The notes beneath the pieces are model-generated. The model was not told where the DNA came from, did no database searches, and saw nothing but the letters and a program-made list of their open reading frames with translations. Of a stretch of DNA of 64,000 nucleotides, positions 23,801-34,875 are shown in pieces (positions within the stretch are counted from its first letter, which is position 1; each line of letters starts with the position of its first letter). The position numbers and the translations under genes were made by a program. This DNA comes from Dentipellis sp. KUC8613 (Eukaryota; Basidiomycota; Agaricomycetes; Russulales; Hericiaceae), in the NCBI GenBank assembly GCA_002286715.1, contig NSJX01000005.1:439959-503958 (forward strand), read 5' to 3'.

Positions 23801-26445
23801 TTGTTGCAATGTTCACAAGGCTCCTGATTCCAGGCTTCACTCAGATCGTCAAGATACTTTTCCGCCTCGCCATCAGGGGTGGAGCGCATTTTGTCGAGCC
23901 TTTGGTCGGCAATGAGACTGTCGCCAAGATCCAGCATACCGTGCAGACCATTGTGAGTTTCATTCACCTTAGCTGAAGAGAGTGTATGTATTAAATATGG
24001 CTGGGACACAGCGAGACGATGGGCTTGGGAAAATATCAGGTTTCTTGCACCCATCTGAGGTGCCGCTTCCTGACGCGGATACCACCGTGGAGACTTTTGC
24101 CTCTCGCATCTTCGACTCTGACATTGCCGCGCTCCGCTCATCAGAGGCTTACTTCGCTGCTCTTGGGAAGAAAGTTCGAGTCACATCTCTCAACCTTCAA
24201 CAAGGGTGGATCCGGCTTGCTCTTGGTGATGGGAGCACGGAGAAAGTATTCGCGGTTCTGCTTGGATATGCCGTCTTTGGGTTGCTTCTGGCGTTCTATC
24301 TCAACGTTCTTACTGTTGGTACGGTCAAGAATGCCGGAAGAGCGGTTCGCAGTGCCGTGCGACAGCAATTGCTTGTCCTGAAGGTCGGTACATGAAATGC
24401 ATGCCTTGACCATTATTGAATGAGCTGTCTACAGGTCGGGGCATTCATCGTCATCGAGCTCGTTATCTTCCCTCTTGGTTGTGGCCTCAACCTGGATCTC
24501 TGCTCTTTGTGGATGTTCCCGGACATCACCATTTGGTCTCGGATCGCATTCTTCAAGCACGCGCCGTTGACAGCCACTTTCTATCACTGGGTCGCCGGCA
24601 CGATGTTCATGTATGCATCCCCCTGCCAAGTTTGCGTATTCGACTAACCCTCTTGAACTCATAGGTACCAATTTGCCATCCTTCTTGCAGGCTGCCGAAG
24701 CATAATGCGTCCGGGAGCCATGTGGTTCGTCAAGGACCCCTCTGACCAGAACTTCCATCCCATTCGAGATATCCTCGACCGACCTGCCTTGACACAACTC
24801 CGCAAATTGTCCATGAGCGCGTTGATGTATGGCCTCGTCGTCGCAGGTGGTGTTTCGTCGGTCGGTGGTCTTATGTGGCTTTGCAGCACCGTATTACCTT
24901 TCAGGTGGAGGCCTCGGTAAGCTAAATTTTCTCTGGTTGGTTCAGATGGTTGACCCCCACCTTGCAGTGAACCTTTGTCCAACGTGCCCGTCGACTTGCT
25001 CTTCCTTCACGTCGTCCTTCCGTATACAATGCGCTTCTTCCGACCTCGAAAGACCCTACGACTACTGTCAATATCGGTCTGGAAGTATCTTTGCGGTCAC
25101 CTTCGTCTAACCTCATACATGTTCGGAGATCGCTATCCGGATGAAGAAACGTCTGACAGACAATGGACCTGGCTACCTTCGAGGAAGGCCGGAATTGATG
25201 TAGTTCACAGCGGCGCCGCTTTTGAAGGTTCTTACAGACGAGTCCCCGCAACGGACAATGTCGTGCTGCCTCGCGACATGCGTGCAACAGCGGAAGTCCA
25301 TGTGAATGGTGAACCCGTAGACGACATCGCCCGGAACCTCATAAAACTCCAGAACGCCGAAGCTGATAGGGTGAAGCGCAATTGGAGGGAGGACTACACC
25401 GTCGTCTATATCCCTCCCAACTTCCGATACCGGCTGATGGCGTTGATCTTTGCGCTCTGGATGTTGGGCACCGTCTTCATCGCAATCTCGATTGCCGCTC
25501 CCATCCACTTTGGCAGGCAATTCTTCGCGCTGTTCACTAACAAGGAGGTCCACGACGGGTACTCGTTCTTCGTCGGATTCTATACCCTCTGGGCTTGCTT
25601 CGCCTTTGGCCACACTATCAACCGTATGGAGCGGCGGCGTAACCGTCGTGGCGCCGAAGAGCCCCGGGCAGACTGGCCACTCTTCCTCCTCAAGCGCAGT
25701 GTTCTCTGGACAGCGAAGGTCTCTTACATGTTTGTTTTCCTCGGCGTCATTATTCCTATTCTCGTCGCCCTGGTGATGGAACTCTACATCGTCTTGCCGC
25801 TCCGCTTCCTCGTCACCCCGAGCATGACGCCGCGTATCCGTATCGTCGATATGTGGGCTCTTGGAATGATCTACATCAAGGTCGCATTGCGTGTGCATCG
25901 GCGCCCTCGTGGAAGATTGATGGCGGGCATCGCGCATGTAAGTTTCAAAACTTTCCTCTTTCCTCTTGCATCCGAGCTCACATACTTCGCGAAACAGATC
26001 AGGCAGCGGGGCTGGTCAAGTCCAGATCCTATTGCCGCAACGGCGGAAGTCATAGGGCCTGTCATCCTCGGGTTGTCTGCCATGCTGCTGGTGCCGCCCG
26101 TCCTGTTCTACCAGCTGCAGCAATATTTCCAGTTCCAGTTAGACAGCAAGTTTATCTGTAAGTTTTCTCCTCCACTGCGAGTGACAGACGCTGACTTGCT
26201 CTTCAGTTATGCATGTGTATCCTGGCATTTTCGCAGTCGCAGGATTCGGAAGCTCAGTCATGTCAAGCTACAATCTTCTCTCCTCATGGTCACAGTCTAT
26301 CCGAGATAAGGAGTTCTTGGTGGAGATGCGGTTGCGCAACTACGAGCAGGAGGCGAAGGAGAAGAAGGAAGTGGATGATCGCGAGACCCCCGATGGAAGC
26401 GAGGGAGGTGAGGGTGAGGAGGGCGACATCGAGGTTGTTGGGTAA
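20801..26445 (+). CDS. DOA10: ER-membrane RING-CH E3 ubiquitin ligase DOA10 (SSM4/MARCH6 type)
   Basis: Thirteen exons: 20801-21003, 21058-21131, 21194-21377, 21433-23429, 23479-23519, 23574-23663, 23719-23952, 24012-24383, 24435-24610, 24665-24916, 24968-25937, 25998-26157, 26207-26445, about 1663 residues. An N-terminal C4HC3 RING-CH finger uses Cys38, Cys41, Cys55, Cys57, His65, Cys68, Cys81 and Cys84. Many membrane helices follow, starting with [20 protein letters not shown]. The large fourth exon encodes a long cytosolic, Ser/Pro/Glu-rich loop between early helices. The conserved Doa10 core block is present ([12 protein letters not shown]), followed by [19 protein letters not shown]. The tail is Lys/Glu-rich. 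Doa10 ubiquitinates misfolded and short-lived proteins at the ER and inner nuclear membrane for proteasomal degradation, with Ubc6/Ubc7. Fungal homologues are typically 1300-1700 residues, so the length fits. Confidence 0.93.
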
Positions 26446-26730
26446 CGGGGGATCTATCGTCAGCGTTTGGTTTGCCATCATCGCTTTGCATATCCATACA
26501 GCATCTGTGTATTGCCTGGACATAAAGTACGGTATAATGTGTACGGAATAAACATTAACAACTTTCATGACGAGCCGGGCAAGACATGCACAATGTCTAA
26601 TTGACAAAATGGTCTGCTACTACCGTGCCACGACGGTGGTGATACAACAAAAATACAAAGTTCCATACATGTCTCATGCGGCATACGGTATCAAGAATGA
26701 TCATAGAAAACGCGGATCCACACCTCACAT

Positions 26731-28570
26731 CTACTCCTCTGCACTCGCCCAAGCCTCCGAATCCGTCAGATCATAATGCTGGATGCGGTCCTCTTTGACG
26801 AGCAGATATGCATGCTCGTCGTCCACGAACTCCCACCGCTCCGGCCTCTCCTCCATATCCTCAACGAGCCATTCAATGTAGCCGTCGCCATTATCGTCCC
26901 CGCGCAGCTCGATGTTCCAACCCAAGTGCAGGCACAGATTGTCGTGCTGCGCGATGATGCCCTCCTCGTGGTCGTAGTCCATGTTATAGGTCTCGACCAT
27001 CTCGATCGTCGCGCCGCGCCGCAACAGTTTGCTGAGCTCCTCGTCGTACTCGTCCTCCCAGAACTCGCTGGAGAACGCGGGCGGCTCCCACACGGGGCGC
27101 ACCCAGGCGCCCATGTACTCGTCGTCGCTCGAGTCCGCATAGTCGTCGTCGTCGTCCTCCACGTCGTACATGCCCCAAGGGTTCTCGAAGTGGCCGGGGA
27201 AATCATCGTCGTCTACGTCCACTTCGTCGTCGTCGTCGTCATCATCATCGTCATCATCGTCCATGTATTCGCCGTCCGCGTTGGCCTTCGGAAAGATGCC
27301 ATCCCAGGGGTCTTCCGTCTCAGGCGGCGGCGAGGGGCGAGGGGCATCAGCCGGCTGCTGAGCACGGTTGAGGAGCGACACCATAGACTTGACGAGGAAA
27401 AGCGGGAGGGGGCGCGAGCGGACGGCCGCGCGGCAGCATGGGCACGACTTCTTTCGGTGCTCCAGAGGCTGCGGCTCGTCGTCGTCGATATCCATGTTGG
27501 TGTCCGCGGGTGCTGCGCGGAACCATTCTTGCAGACACCCTTGACAGAGCACGTGGCCACATGGTGACAGCCTGTCGACCACGTTTAGCATCCCCCGGAC
27601 ATCAGTGTCGCTGCTGTGTGAACTTACGCAAACGGCTTGGTAAGGGTATCTATGCAAATCTGGCATTGCAGGTTGCTTTCGATGCCAGAGATTAACTGAA
27701 GCACGGTCAGCGGAATGGGTAATGTGATGGGGACCATCGAACAAACCTCCTCCGTCTGCTTCACCTTCGTCTTGTGTTTCTCCACTTCAGCGCCTTTCTC
27801 TTTATTGGCCTGAAGGAACCTCAATACGGATTGGAATGATGATCACCTTGTGTCCTCACCTTGTGTGCTGTGGCGAGCTCACGTTTCAATTCCGAAATCG
27901 TCTTCGCGAGGTCAGCAACCGCCTATATGCGCGCTCAGAAGAGCATACCTTCGTATGTTTATCAGCTGTCTTCGCACTGGCCGCCAGTTGCTATATCCCG
28001 ATTTAAGTGTCCCGAAATCCGATGAGCTAATGATACACGCACCTTCTTCAAGTTATCGATTTCTTTCTTCATCTTGTTGAACTGTGCAGCTGCGAGAGGA
28101 CCGCTATACCCCAGATGACGAAGATCGGTGTCCGAGACCGGTTCGTCCTCCTCCGATGCCGCACTGAGAGCCTGAGCAATGCTAGGAAGCTGGCGCGGGG
28201 TCTCCTTCGCCTTCTCCTTCTTTGATCGATGGCCATGCCGCGGCGGGTGCGCAGGAGCATTCTGCGCATCCTGTGTGGGGCGAGAGGTGTGCTTGTACTT
28301 TGAGTGAATCTTGGGAATGACGACTTCCATATTATTCTGCCCTCTGGAGCTCCCAGCCTCCGCAGGCAACGCTGTGTGGCGCTTCTTGCGCGAACCACTC
28401 GGTGTCTCGTGTCGCACAGGAGGCATCTCGTCGTCAGAGACTGTATGGCCTTGAGGGGCCGGAGAGCGAGACTTTCTCGACCTGAGGAAGGGCCCGTTCC
28501 GGGAACCACGACCGTCTCTGGTGCGCGCGCTGTTAGGACGATGCGACCCACGACTGTCGCTGGTGTTCAT
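26731..28570 (-). CDS. Coiled-coil RING-finger protein, probable E3 ligase
   Basis: Six exons: 28570-28043, 27990-27949, 27922-27860, 27809-27747, 27695-27628, 27571-26731, about 534 residues. The first 150 residues are basic and Ser/Pro-rich. Short exons then encode a Lys/Glu coiled coil (MKKEIDNLKK, TISELKRELATAHK, VEKHKTKVKQTEE). A C3HC4 RING follows (CQICIDTLTKPFA, then LSPCGHVLCQGCL, with SCPCCRAAV as the final pair). The region between the RING and the C-terminus is extremely Asp-rich, including a run of 12 aspartates. The C-terminal 110 residues look folded (GATIEMVETYNMDY, NLCLHLGWNIELRG). The fold suggests a ubiquitin ligase of unknown substrate. An upstream ATG at 28669 is possible. 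It is divergent from the arginine gene at 28861. Confidence 0.8.
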
Positions 28571-28860
28571 GATACCGATGATATCTGTATAAGATTTCTT
28601 CAAGAAATGAAGACGGGCGAAACAATAGGGGGTCGCTGGGTGAAGAGAGCAGGAAGAGACAAAGGGCACTATGAGAGCAGGTGAAGGGCCGCAGCGACCC
28701 CGGACTCGGAGGCGCCGCGATCCCTACGGTATGTACACGTGACCCCAATCTATAGTCTTCCGTTTTGGGAAATCAACATTTTCGCTGCAGAGTTGACTCG
28801 ATCTGAATTTAAGCGGGATAGGTCGCGTTCTCCATACTTTCTCCGTTCAATCACTTCATC
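28571..28860. promoter_or_regulatory. Divergent promoter, RING gene / argininosuccinate synthase
   Basis: The region contains a palindromic E-box CACGTG at 28736-28741, a CCAAT at about 28744-28748, and TGACTC at 28794-28799, 62 bases before the ARG1 start codon. TGACTC is the core of the Gcn4/Cpc1 site that drives general amino-acid control of arginine genes in fungi. The flanks here (TTGACTCG) are only partly consensus. Confidence 0.5.
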
Positions 28861-30593
28861 ATGTCTGCTTCCAAGGGCCGTGTCCTCCTTGCCTACTCCG
28901 GTGGTCTCGGTAAGTCTGTAAGCCTTGCATAGCGCACCCGAGCATGCACTGAGCCCGATCGTAGACACCTCGTGCATCCTTGCATGGCTCATCGAGCAGG
29001 GGTATGAGGTCTATGCCTTCATGGCCGATGTCGGTCAGGAGGAGGTAAATCATGCCACAATTTCGTTTAATTTCACCGTCTCATGCATTTATCGGAATGC
29101 AGGACTTCGAGGCTGCACAGAAGAAGGCCCTCGCTGTTGGAGCGAAGAAATTCTTCCTCGAGGTATGCACGATCGATTGCACGGAAGGGCAGGAGGATTG
29201 ACTGGTCATCGATATAGGACCTCAAGCGTGAGTTCGTTACCGAGCTGATCTACCCTGCCGTCCAGGCCAACGCGATCTACGAGGTGCGTCCGAATAAGGG
29301 CCGCTGTTTTCCTATGAGCCAGGCTTAATATCAATCCGCGCGGGCAGAATGTTTACCTTCTCGGCACCTCGCTTGCTCGTCCGGTCATTGCGCGCGGCAT
29401 GATCTCCGTCGCTGAGAGGGAGGGTTGCGAGTAAGTAACATGCTTGACGCGTCCCCGGCAATACAGGGGCTGACTTTAATTCTAATCAGCTTCGTGTCGC
29501 ACGGATGCACTGGCAAGGGCAACGACCAGGTTCGCTTCGAGCTCGCATTCTACGGCCTGAAGCCGGATATCAAGGTCGTCGCGCCTTGGCGTATCCCTGG
29601 TAAGGAGGTCGCCTGACACTTTCTACGACCCAATACCCAAACCCTGCATCTCAGAGTTCTACAACCGCTTCGCCGGTCGCCAGGCCCTCCTCGCCTACGC
29701 CGCGGAGAAGAAGATCCCCGTCCAGCAGACCGCCGCGAAGCCGTGGTCGACCGACGAGAACCTGTTCCACATCTCCTACGAAGCTGGCATCCTCGAGGAT
29801 CCCAACACCACTCCCCCCGTCGACATGTGGAAGCTCACCAAGTCGATCGAGGAGGCCCCGACAACCCCCGAGCGCATCACGATCGAGTTCAAGGCTGGTC
29901 TCCCCGTCAAAGTGACGGCCGGTACGCAGACCTACACTGACGGCGTCGACATCTTCCTTGCCCTCAACGCGCTCGGCCGCAAGCACGGCATCGGCCGCAT
30001 CGACATCGTTGAGAACCGCTTCATCGGCGTCAAGTCGCGTGGCTGCTACGAGTCGCCCGGCGCTACCATCCTGCGCGCTGCGCACGTTGACCTCGAGGGC
30101 CTCACCCTCGACCGCAACGTCCGTGCGCTCCGCGACCAGTTCGTCACGGTCGAGTTCAGCCGCATCCTGTACAATGGCCACTTCTTCACTCCCGAGCGCG
30201 AGTTCGTCACCAGCGCTATTCCCGCCAGCCAGCGCACCGTCAACGGCTTTGTCCGCTTGAAGCTCTACAAGGGCAACGTCGTCGTCGAGGGACGTTCGTC
30301 CGATGAGGTGAGTATTCCGGGTAGCGAGATGGCTATATGGAGAGCTCACCAAATGTATTACAGGGTCTCTACGATGAGAGGGAGTCGTCCATGGACGAGC
30401 TTGGTGGCTTCGAGCCCACCGATACCACTGGCTTCATCCAGATCGAGTCTATCCGCATCAAAAAGTACGTCACATTGCACTGCTCCACGGACCAGTGTAT
30501 CTGACCAGATTCTACTACAGGTGGGCGCAGGCCAACATCCGCAAGGGCCAGGCTGGCGTCGAGCCCAAGGATGTCTACGGTTCTCGCGTTTAG
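28861..30593 (+). CDS. ARG1: Argininosuccinate synthase
   Basis: Nine exons: 28861-28909, 28965-29044, 29103-29162, 29218-29283, 29348-29430, 29490-29599, 29655-30307, 30364-30464, 30521-30593, coding for 424 residues, close to the usual 400-420. The enzyme joins citrulline and aspartate with ATP to give argininosuccinate, the penultimate step of arginine synthesis, in the cytosol. The PP-loop ATP site SGGLDTS is at residues 13-19, split by the first intron. Further hallmarks are [60 protein letters not shown] and [16 protein letters not shown]. All active-site motifs appear intact. Codon use is strongly C/G-ending, as expected for a well-expressed gene. Confidence 0.96.
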
Positions 30594-30931
30594 GGGGGAG
30601 CCTACGTGCTTGAATGTAAAAGTGTTGATAAAAGATGTCTTGTAATCTTGTAGAATGCCATGTTGTTCTAATACCGCCAACAATATCGTTCCCTGTATAT
30701 CTCTCTTCATGGGTGGGAAATGTTTGTAGGGATGTCCAAGTCTTGGTGTGGAAAGACGCGACGCGACGCGACTTGAGTACTGTCGCGCTATGTCACGCTG
30801 AGTCACGCTTCGCCTCCTTGCGCGGCCACCCCACTCAGGCCGCTCAATCTGTAGACCCTCGGCACTAAAGCTAAGGCCCGGCTTTCACATAGGTGTAGCT
30901 CGCCTCCCACCACAACTCGACGTGTCATCCC
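30594..30931. other. Spacer between ARG1 and VPS34
   Basis: A 338-base tandem spacer carrying the VPS34 promoter. It includes a short tandem repeat with three ACGCG units (listed separately) followed by two GTCACGCT-like words. No open frame is supported. Confidence 0.5.
30755..30772 (+). repeat. Tandem GACGC repeat with three ACGCG cores
   Basis: The pentamer GACGC/ACGCG occurs three times in tandem (cores at 30756-30760, 30761-30765, 30766-30770), about 160 bases upstream of the VPS34 ATG. ACGCG is the core recognised by MBF-type regulators in yeasts. A simple repeat without regulatory role is equally possible. Confidence 0.5.
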
Positions 30932-33900
30932 ATGGATAAAGACAACAAGGATGACTTCACCTTCGCGAGATCGTGCGACCTCAAAGCGCCCGTCACATTC
31001 CGCATGTACGTCAGATATCGACTGCCACAGGACGGTCATTGAAGCCAGCGTCGTAGTTCACAGCTAGAAGGCATCCGGCATCCTAAGTCTCTCACTGAGC
31101 TGGTGGAGAAGCCAGAGCTGCGATTCCATGGTGTACAATCTCCGTAAGCCATCCTAGTCGTACCATGGAAGGAGCGTATTGACCGTACTCCGCATTCCAG
31201 TACGCCATCCGACCTCTACGTAACTTGCCAGCTAGTTGCGGACAACAAGCCCCTGACAATACCATTCCGTACTTCCTTCAAGGCTTTCAAGAGTAACTAC
31301 ACGTACGGTACACATATCCCAATCCCCATTCTAGAGGCTCATGCGATCACCTATCTTTCGCAGCTGGAACGAGTGGATCAGCTTCCCCATCCGGTATTGC
31401 GACCTCCCGCTCAGCTCACAAGTCACGTTCACTATATGGGACATCGCGGGCCCACGGGCCGCTGTTCCTGTAGGAGGATCGACGTTTCGCTTGTTCGGAA
31501 AGAAATGGTACGTCAGTTCATCTTGTTTGCTCCGTGACCATCCAACAAAGGCGCCAGGACCCTCCGAAGAGGAAAGCATCGCCTGCTGCTCTGGCCTGGC
31601 CTAGAGGCGGATGGCTCCGTCGAGTCGTCCACCCCGAGCAAGATGGGCCCGAGAGATGAGATGGGCCGGCTGGAGAAGGTCTGTGGTGCATCATTGCTGT
31701 CCGACATGGTCTGAGTTAGCGTGGTGCGCGCGTACAGCTAGTGAAGAAGTACGAGCGCGGCGACCTGCCCAAGTCAGATTGGCTGGACAAGATCGTATTT
31801 CGCAAAATGACTGAGATCCACGCTGTCAGTTCTCCATTTTAATTGTCGGGGGTGCTATACTCAATGTAGCACAATTACAGGCGGAGACTGAGAAATCCGA
31901 GAACCTCTTTCTGTACATTGACATGCCTCGATTTGATTTCCCGGTCATCTTTAGCGAACCCGTACGTCTGCATTTCATCTACAATGAGACATAATTGCCT
32001 ATCGGCGTAAGCAGGAGCCAGTGGCATCCTCATCGACATCGGCGGTCGTTCCGACGAGTGCCCATCCATCAACTACACCCTCAATATCGACCTCGTTTGC
32101 TACAGACCCTTATTTGTGGGCGGTAGTGGACCCGGAGATAGCAAGAGACAACCCCGTCGAAGACAAACACCGCCGACTCGTCCGTAGTCACCGAAGCAGC
32201 CCGTACGACCGCGAACTCAAGCCCAATACCAAGATCCGAGATGAATTAGGAGTAAGCCACGCTACTAACCTTAATATACACATGATAGCTAATTCTGCGA
32301 TAAAGGTCATCTTGAACTATGCGCCCAGTCAACCGTTAACTTCAGAAGAGAAGGACCTGATTTGGAAGTTCCGCTTCTACCTTGCCAGGGACAAGCGCGG
32401 GCTCACGAAGTTCCTCAAATCTGTGACATGGCGTGATATGTCTGAAGTCAAGCAGGCCGTGGAAGAGCTCTTGCCACAATGGACGGAGATAGACACCGAC
32501 GACGCGCTGGAACTACTTGGCCCTAGCATCGTGGACTCTCGTGTCAGAGCCTTCGCCGTGAAGCAGCTGAGTCGGGCGGATGACGACGTAAGTAATGGAA
32601 GAGTGTTCATGTTCCACATATCTAACGGATTTCACAGGAGCTGATGCTGTACCTGTTACAACTGGTCCAGGCGTTGAAATTTGAGAGCGCAGCCAGCGAC
32701 CAACGGTCTGCACGATCAACATCGAGTGCTGTGTCCTATGACGATAGTGGTCTTGCAGACTTTTTGATATCTCGAGCAGTCCAAAATCCGGTTCTCGGAA
32801 ACCGCTTCCATTGGTATCTCGCGGTCGAGGTTGCTCTCGAGGATCGCGTCATGGCGAAGATGTACGGAAAGGTCGTGTTCAAATTTCAGCAACAGATCCA
32901 ACAGGTAACGGAACAGATACCCCTTCAACATGCGCTTTGTGCTGACCTTCTACTCTAGTCTGAGGATGGAAAAGAACGACGTAACGTGATGGGGAGGCAA
33001 GGGGAACTCATCAAGAGTCTCGCCAAACGCGCGAAGGAGATCCGCATGTCGAAGGACCCACGCCCCAAGAAAATCGAGAAGCTGCGATCGTTCCTGGCAG
33101 ACTCGAAGAACAACCTCGCGTCGATGCCGCCTCTCCCTCTACCCCTGGACGCCAGGGTCGAGGTGACAGGTATCAGCGCCGAGCAGTCCTCTGTCTTCAA
33201 GTCGAACCTCTATCCTCTCCTGCTCTACTTCAACTGCACCGACGGCTCCCAATTTCCCGTGATCTTCAAGGATGGCGACGACCTCCGGCAGGACCAGCTC
33301 GTCATCCAGCTCTTCACCCTCATGGACCGTCTCCTGCGCCAGGAGAATCTCGATCTGAAGCTCACGCCGTACCACGTCCTCGCTACCGGGCCGCTGCAAG
33401 GCATGGTCCAGTTTATTCCGAGCAAGACCGTCGCCTCTATCGTAAGCGAGAACGGGACGCTTCTGAACTATCTTCGGGCGCATCACCCGGACGAGGGAAG
33501 CGTAGGGACGTACGGCGTCGAGCCGAGCGTTATCGACACGTTCGTGCGCAGCTGTGGTAAGTGCACCGGGCAATTTGCCTCCAAGAAGTCGGACTCGTGC
33601 TGATCGACCCCACAGCTGGGTACTGCGTGGTGACCTACCTCCTCGGTGTCGGCGATCGGCATCTCGACAACCTGCTCCTAGCTCCGGACGGTGCGTCTTA
33701 TCCATTCCATGCCATTCCCTGCGCAAACCTTGTATGCACATGTACTGACGCGGGGCCACCACCTGACAGGGCACTTCTTCCACGGTATGTCACCGCGCAT
33801 TCTTGAACCTTGCATGAAGCGTTGACGCGCGACGCGCCGTATTCCGTGCTAACCTCTTTCTGCCCTCTAGTGGACTTCGGCTTCATACTAGGGCACGACC

Positions 33901-34244
33901 CGAAGCCGTGGCCGCCCGCGGTGAAGGTGTGCAAGGAGATGGTGGACGGGATGGGCGGCGCGCAGTCGATGCACTACGCGCGCTTCAAGAACTTCTGCTT
34001 CACGGCGTTCAGCATCCTGCGCAAGAGCGCGAACCTCATCCTCAACCTCGTCACGCTCATGGTCGACGCGAACATCCCCGACATACACCACCGCAATGTG
34101 CATGAGCAGATCCAGGAGAAGTTTTTGCTCGACCTCACCGAAGAGGAGGCGATCAAGCATTTTGAGCGCCTGTTGGATGAGACGTCGTACTTTACGAAGG
34201 TGGTCGACCGGTTCCATGATTTGGCACAGTATTGGAGGAGTTAG
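30932..34244 (+). CDS. VPS34: Class III phosphatidylinositol 3-kinase VPS34
   Basis: Fourteen exons: 30932-31005, 31057-31143, 31201-31302, 31364-31507, 31558-31678, 31738-31824, 31881-31961, 32015-32251, 32306-32587, 32638-32904, 32959-33556, 33616-33690, 33770-33784, 33871-34244, about 847 residues. An N-terminal C2 domain ([40 protein letters not shown]) is followed by a helical PIK domain ([33 protein letters not shown]). The kinase domain has the ATP-site lysine at about 598 ([16 protein letters not shown]), the catalytic loop GDRHLDN at about 706-712 and DFG at about 725-727. The C-terminus [18 protein letters not shown] is the membrane-binding helix essential in Vps34. It makes PI3P for endosome sorting and autophagy with Vps15 and Vps30/Beclin. 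Exon 13 has only 15 nt. The ninth exon acceptor was chosen to give DELGVILNY. Confidence 0.94.
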
Positions 34245-34875
34245 TCGGATGAGACGGATGGATGGATCTGGACGGTTGTGATAGATAGATGTGTATCTCG
34301 GTATCTGTATAATTACAGCTTGTATACCCGTGTTGCTCCCTGAAAGAGTTCAGGCGGATACTGATCAACCGGCCAACACAGCAAGGGAGGAGTTTGTAAC
34401 ATGTGATTCCATCCATATCCACAATACAACAAACTAGAAAGCAACATCAAGCCGCGGACCACGAACAACAACAGCACAGAGAGCAGTGGCAGACGATCCG
34501 GTCGGATTGACATCGAGATCTAAGGAGGAGGAAGGAAGGAATAACTAGTCTAAAGAGCGTAGGAATGTGTGCGGGCGGCGCGAACCACCACGTATGCGTA
34601 TGTACTGTAAACCCATATCCAACAGTTGAAACAGTCCGTGTTTCCGAGAAGCGCTGTGTGCCCCGCCCATGCAGAGGGATGGGCACACAACGATCGCCGA
34701 GCAGCCGCGGACACCCGCCCACACGCGGAGGGGCCCACGAGCCGCCGGCACTGTACAGCAGTCGCATGACGCAGCTCGTCCTCATCACCGACCCGCACAA
34801 CTCACTACCCCACCACCCACCAACTCATCCACTCACCCCGTCTGCACCAGCACCGAGCAACGCATGAGGACGCAT
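34245..34875. other. Convergent 3' spacer, VPS34 / P450
   Basis: About 630 bases of 3' flank for two converging genes. Frames visible here (34447-34867) overlap one another on both strands and look like chance. No RNA gene or repeat is seen. Confidence 0.4.

Noticed and set aside
26776..27567. 263-codon plus-strand frame rich in Val/Leu opposite the RING gene
   Set aside because: It is the complement of the Asp-rich run and GC-ending codons of the minus-strand RING protein. The hydrophobic composition is a complementarity artefact.
33139..33783. 214-codon minus-strand open frame across the VPS34 kinase exon
   Set aside because: It is the antisense shadow of GC-rich coding sequence. The plus strand carries intact kinase motifs and spliced phases, while the shadow has none.
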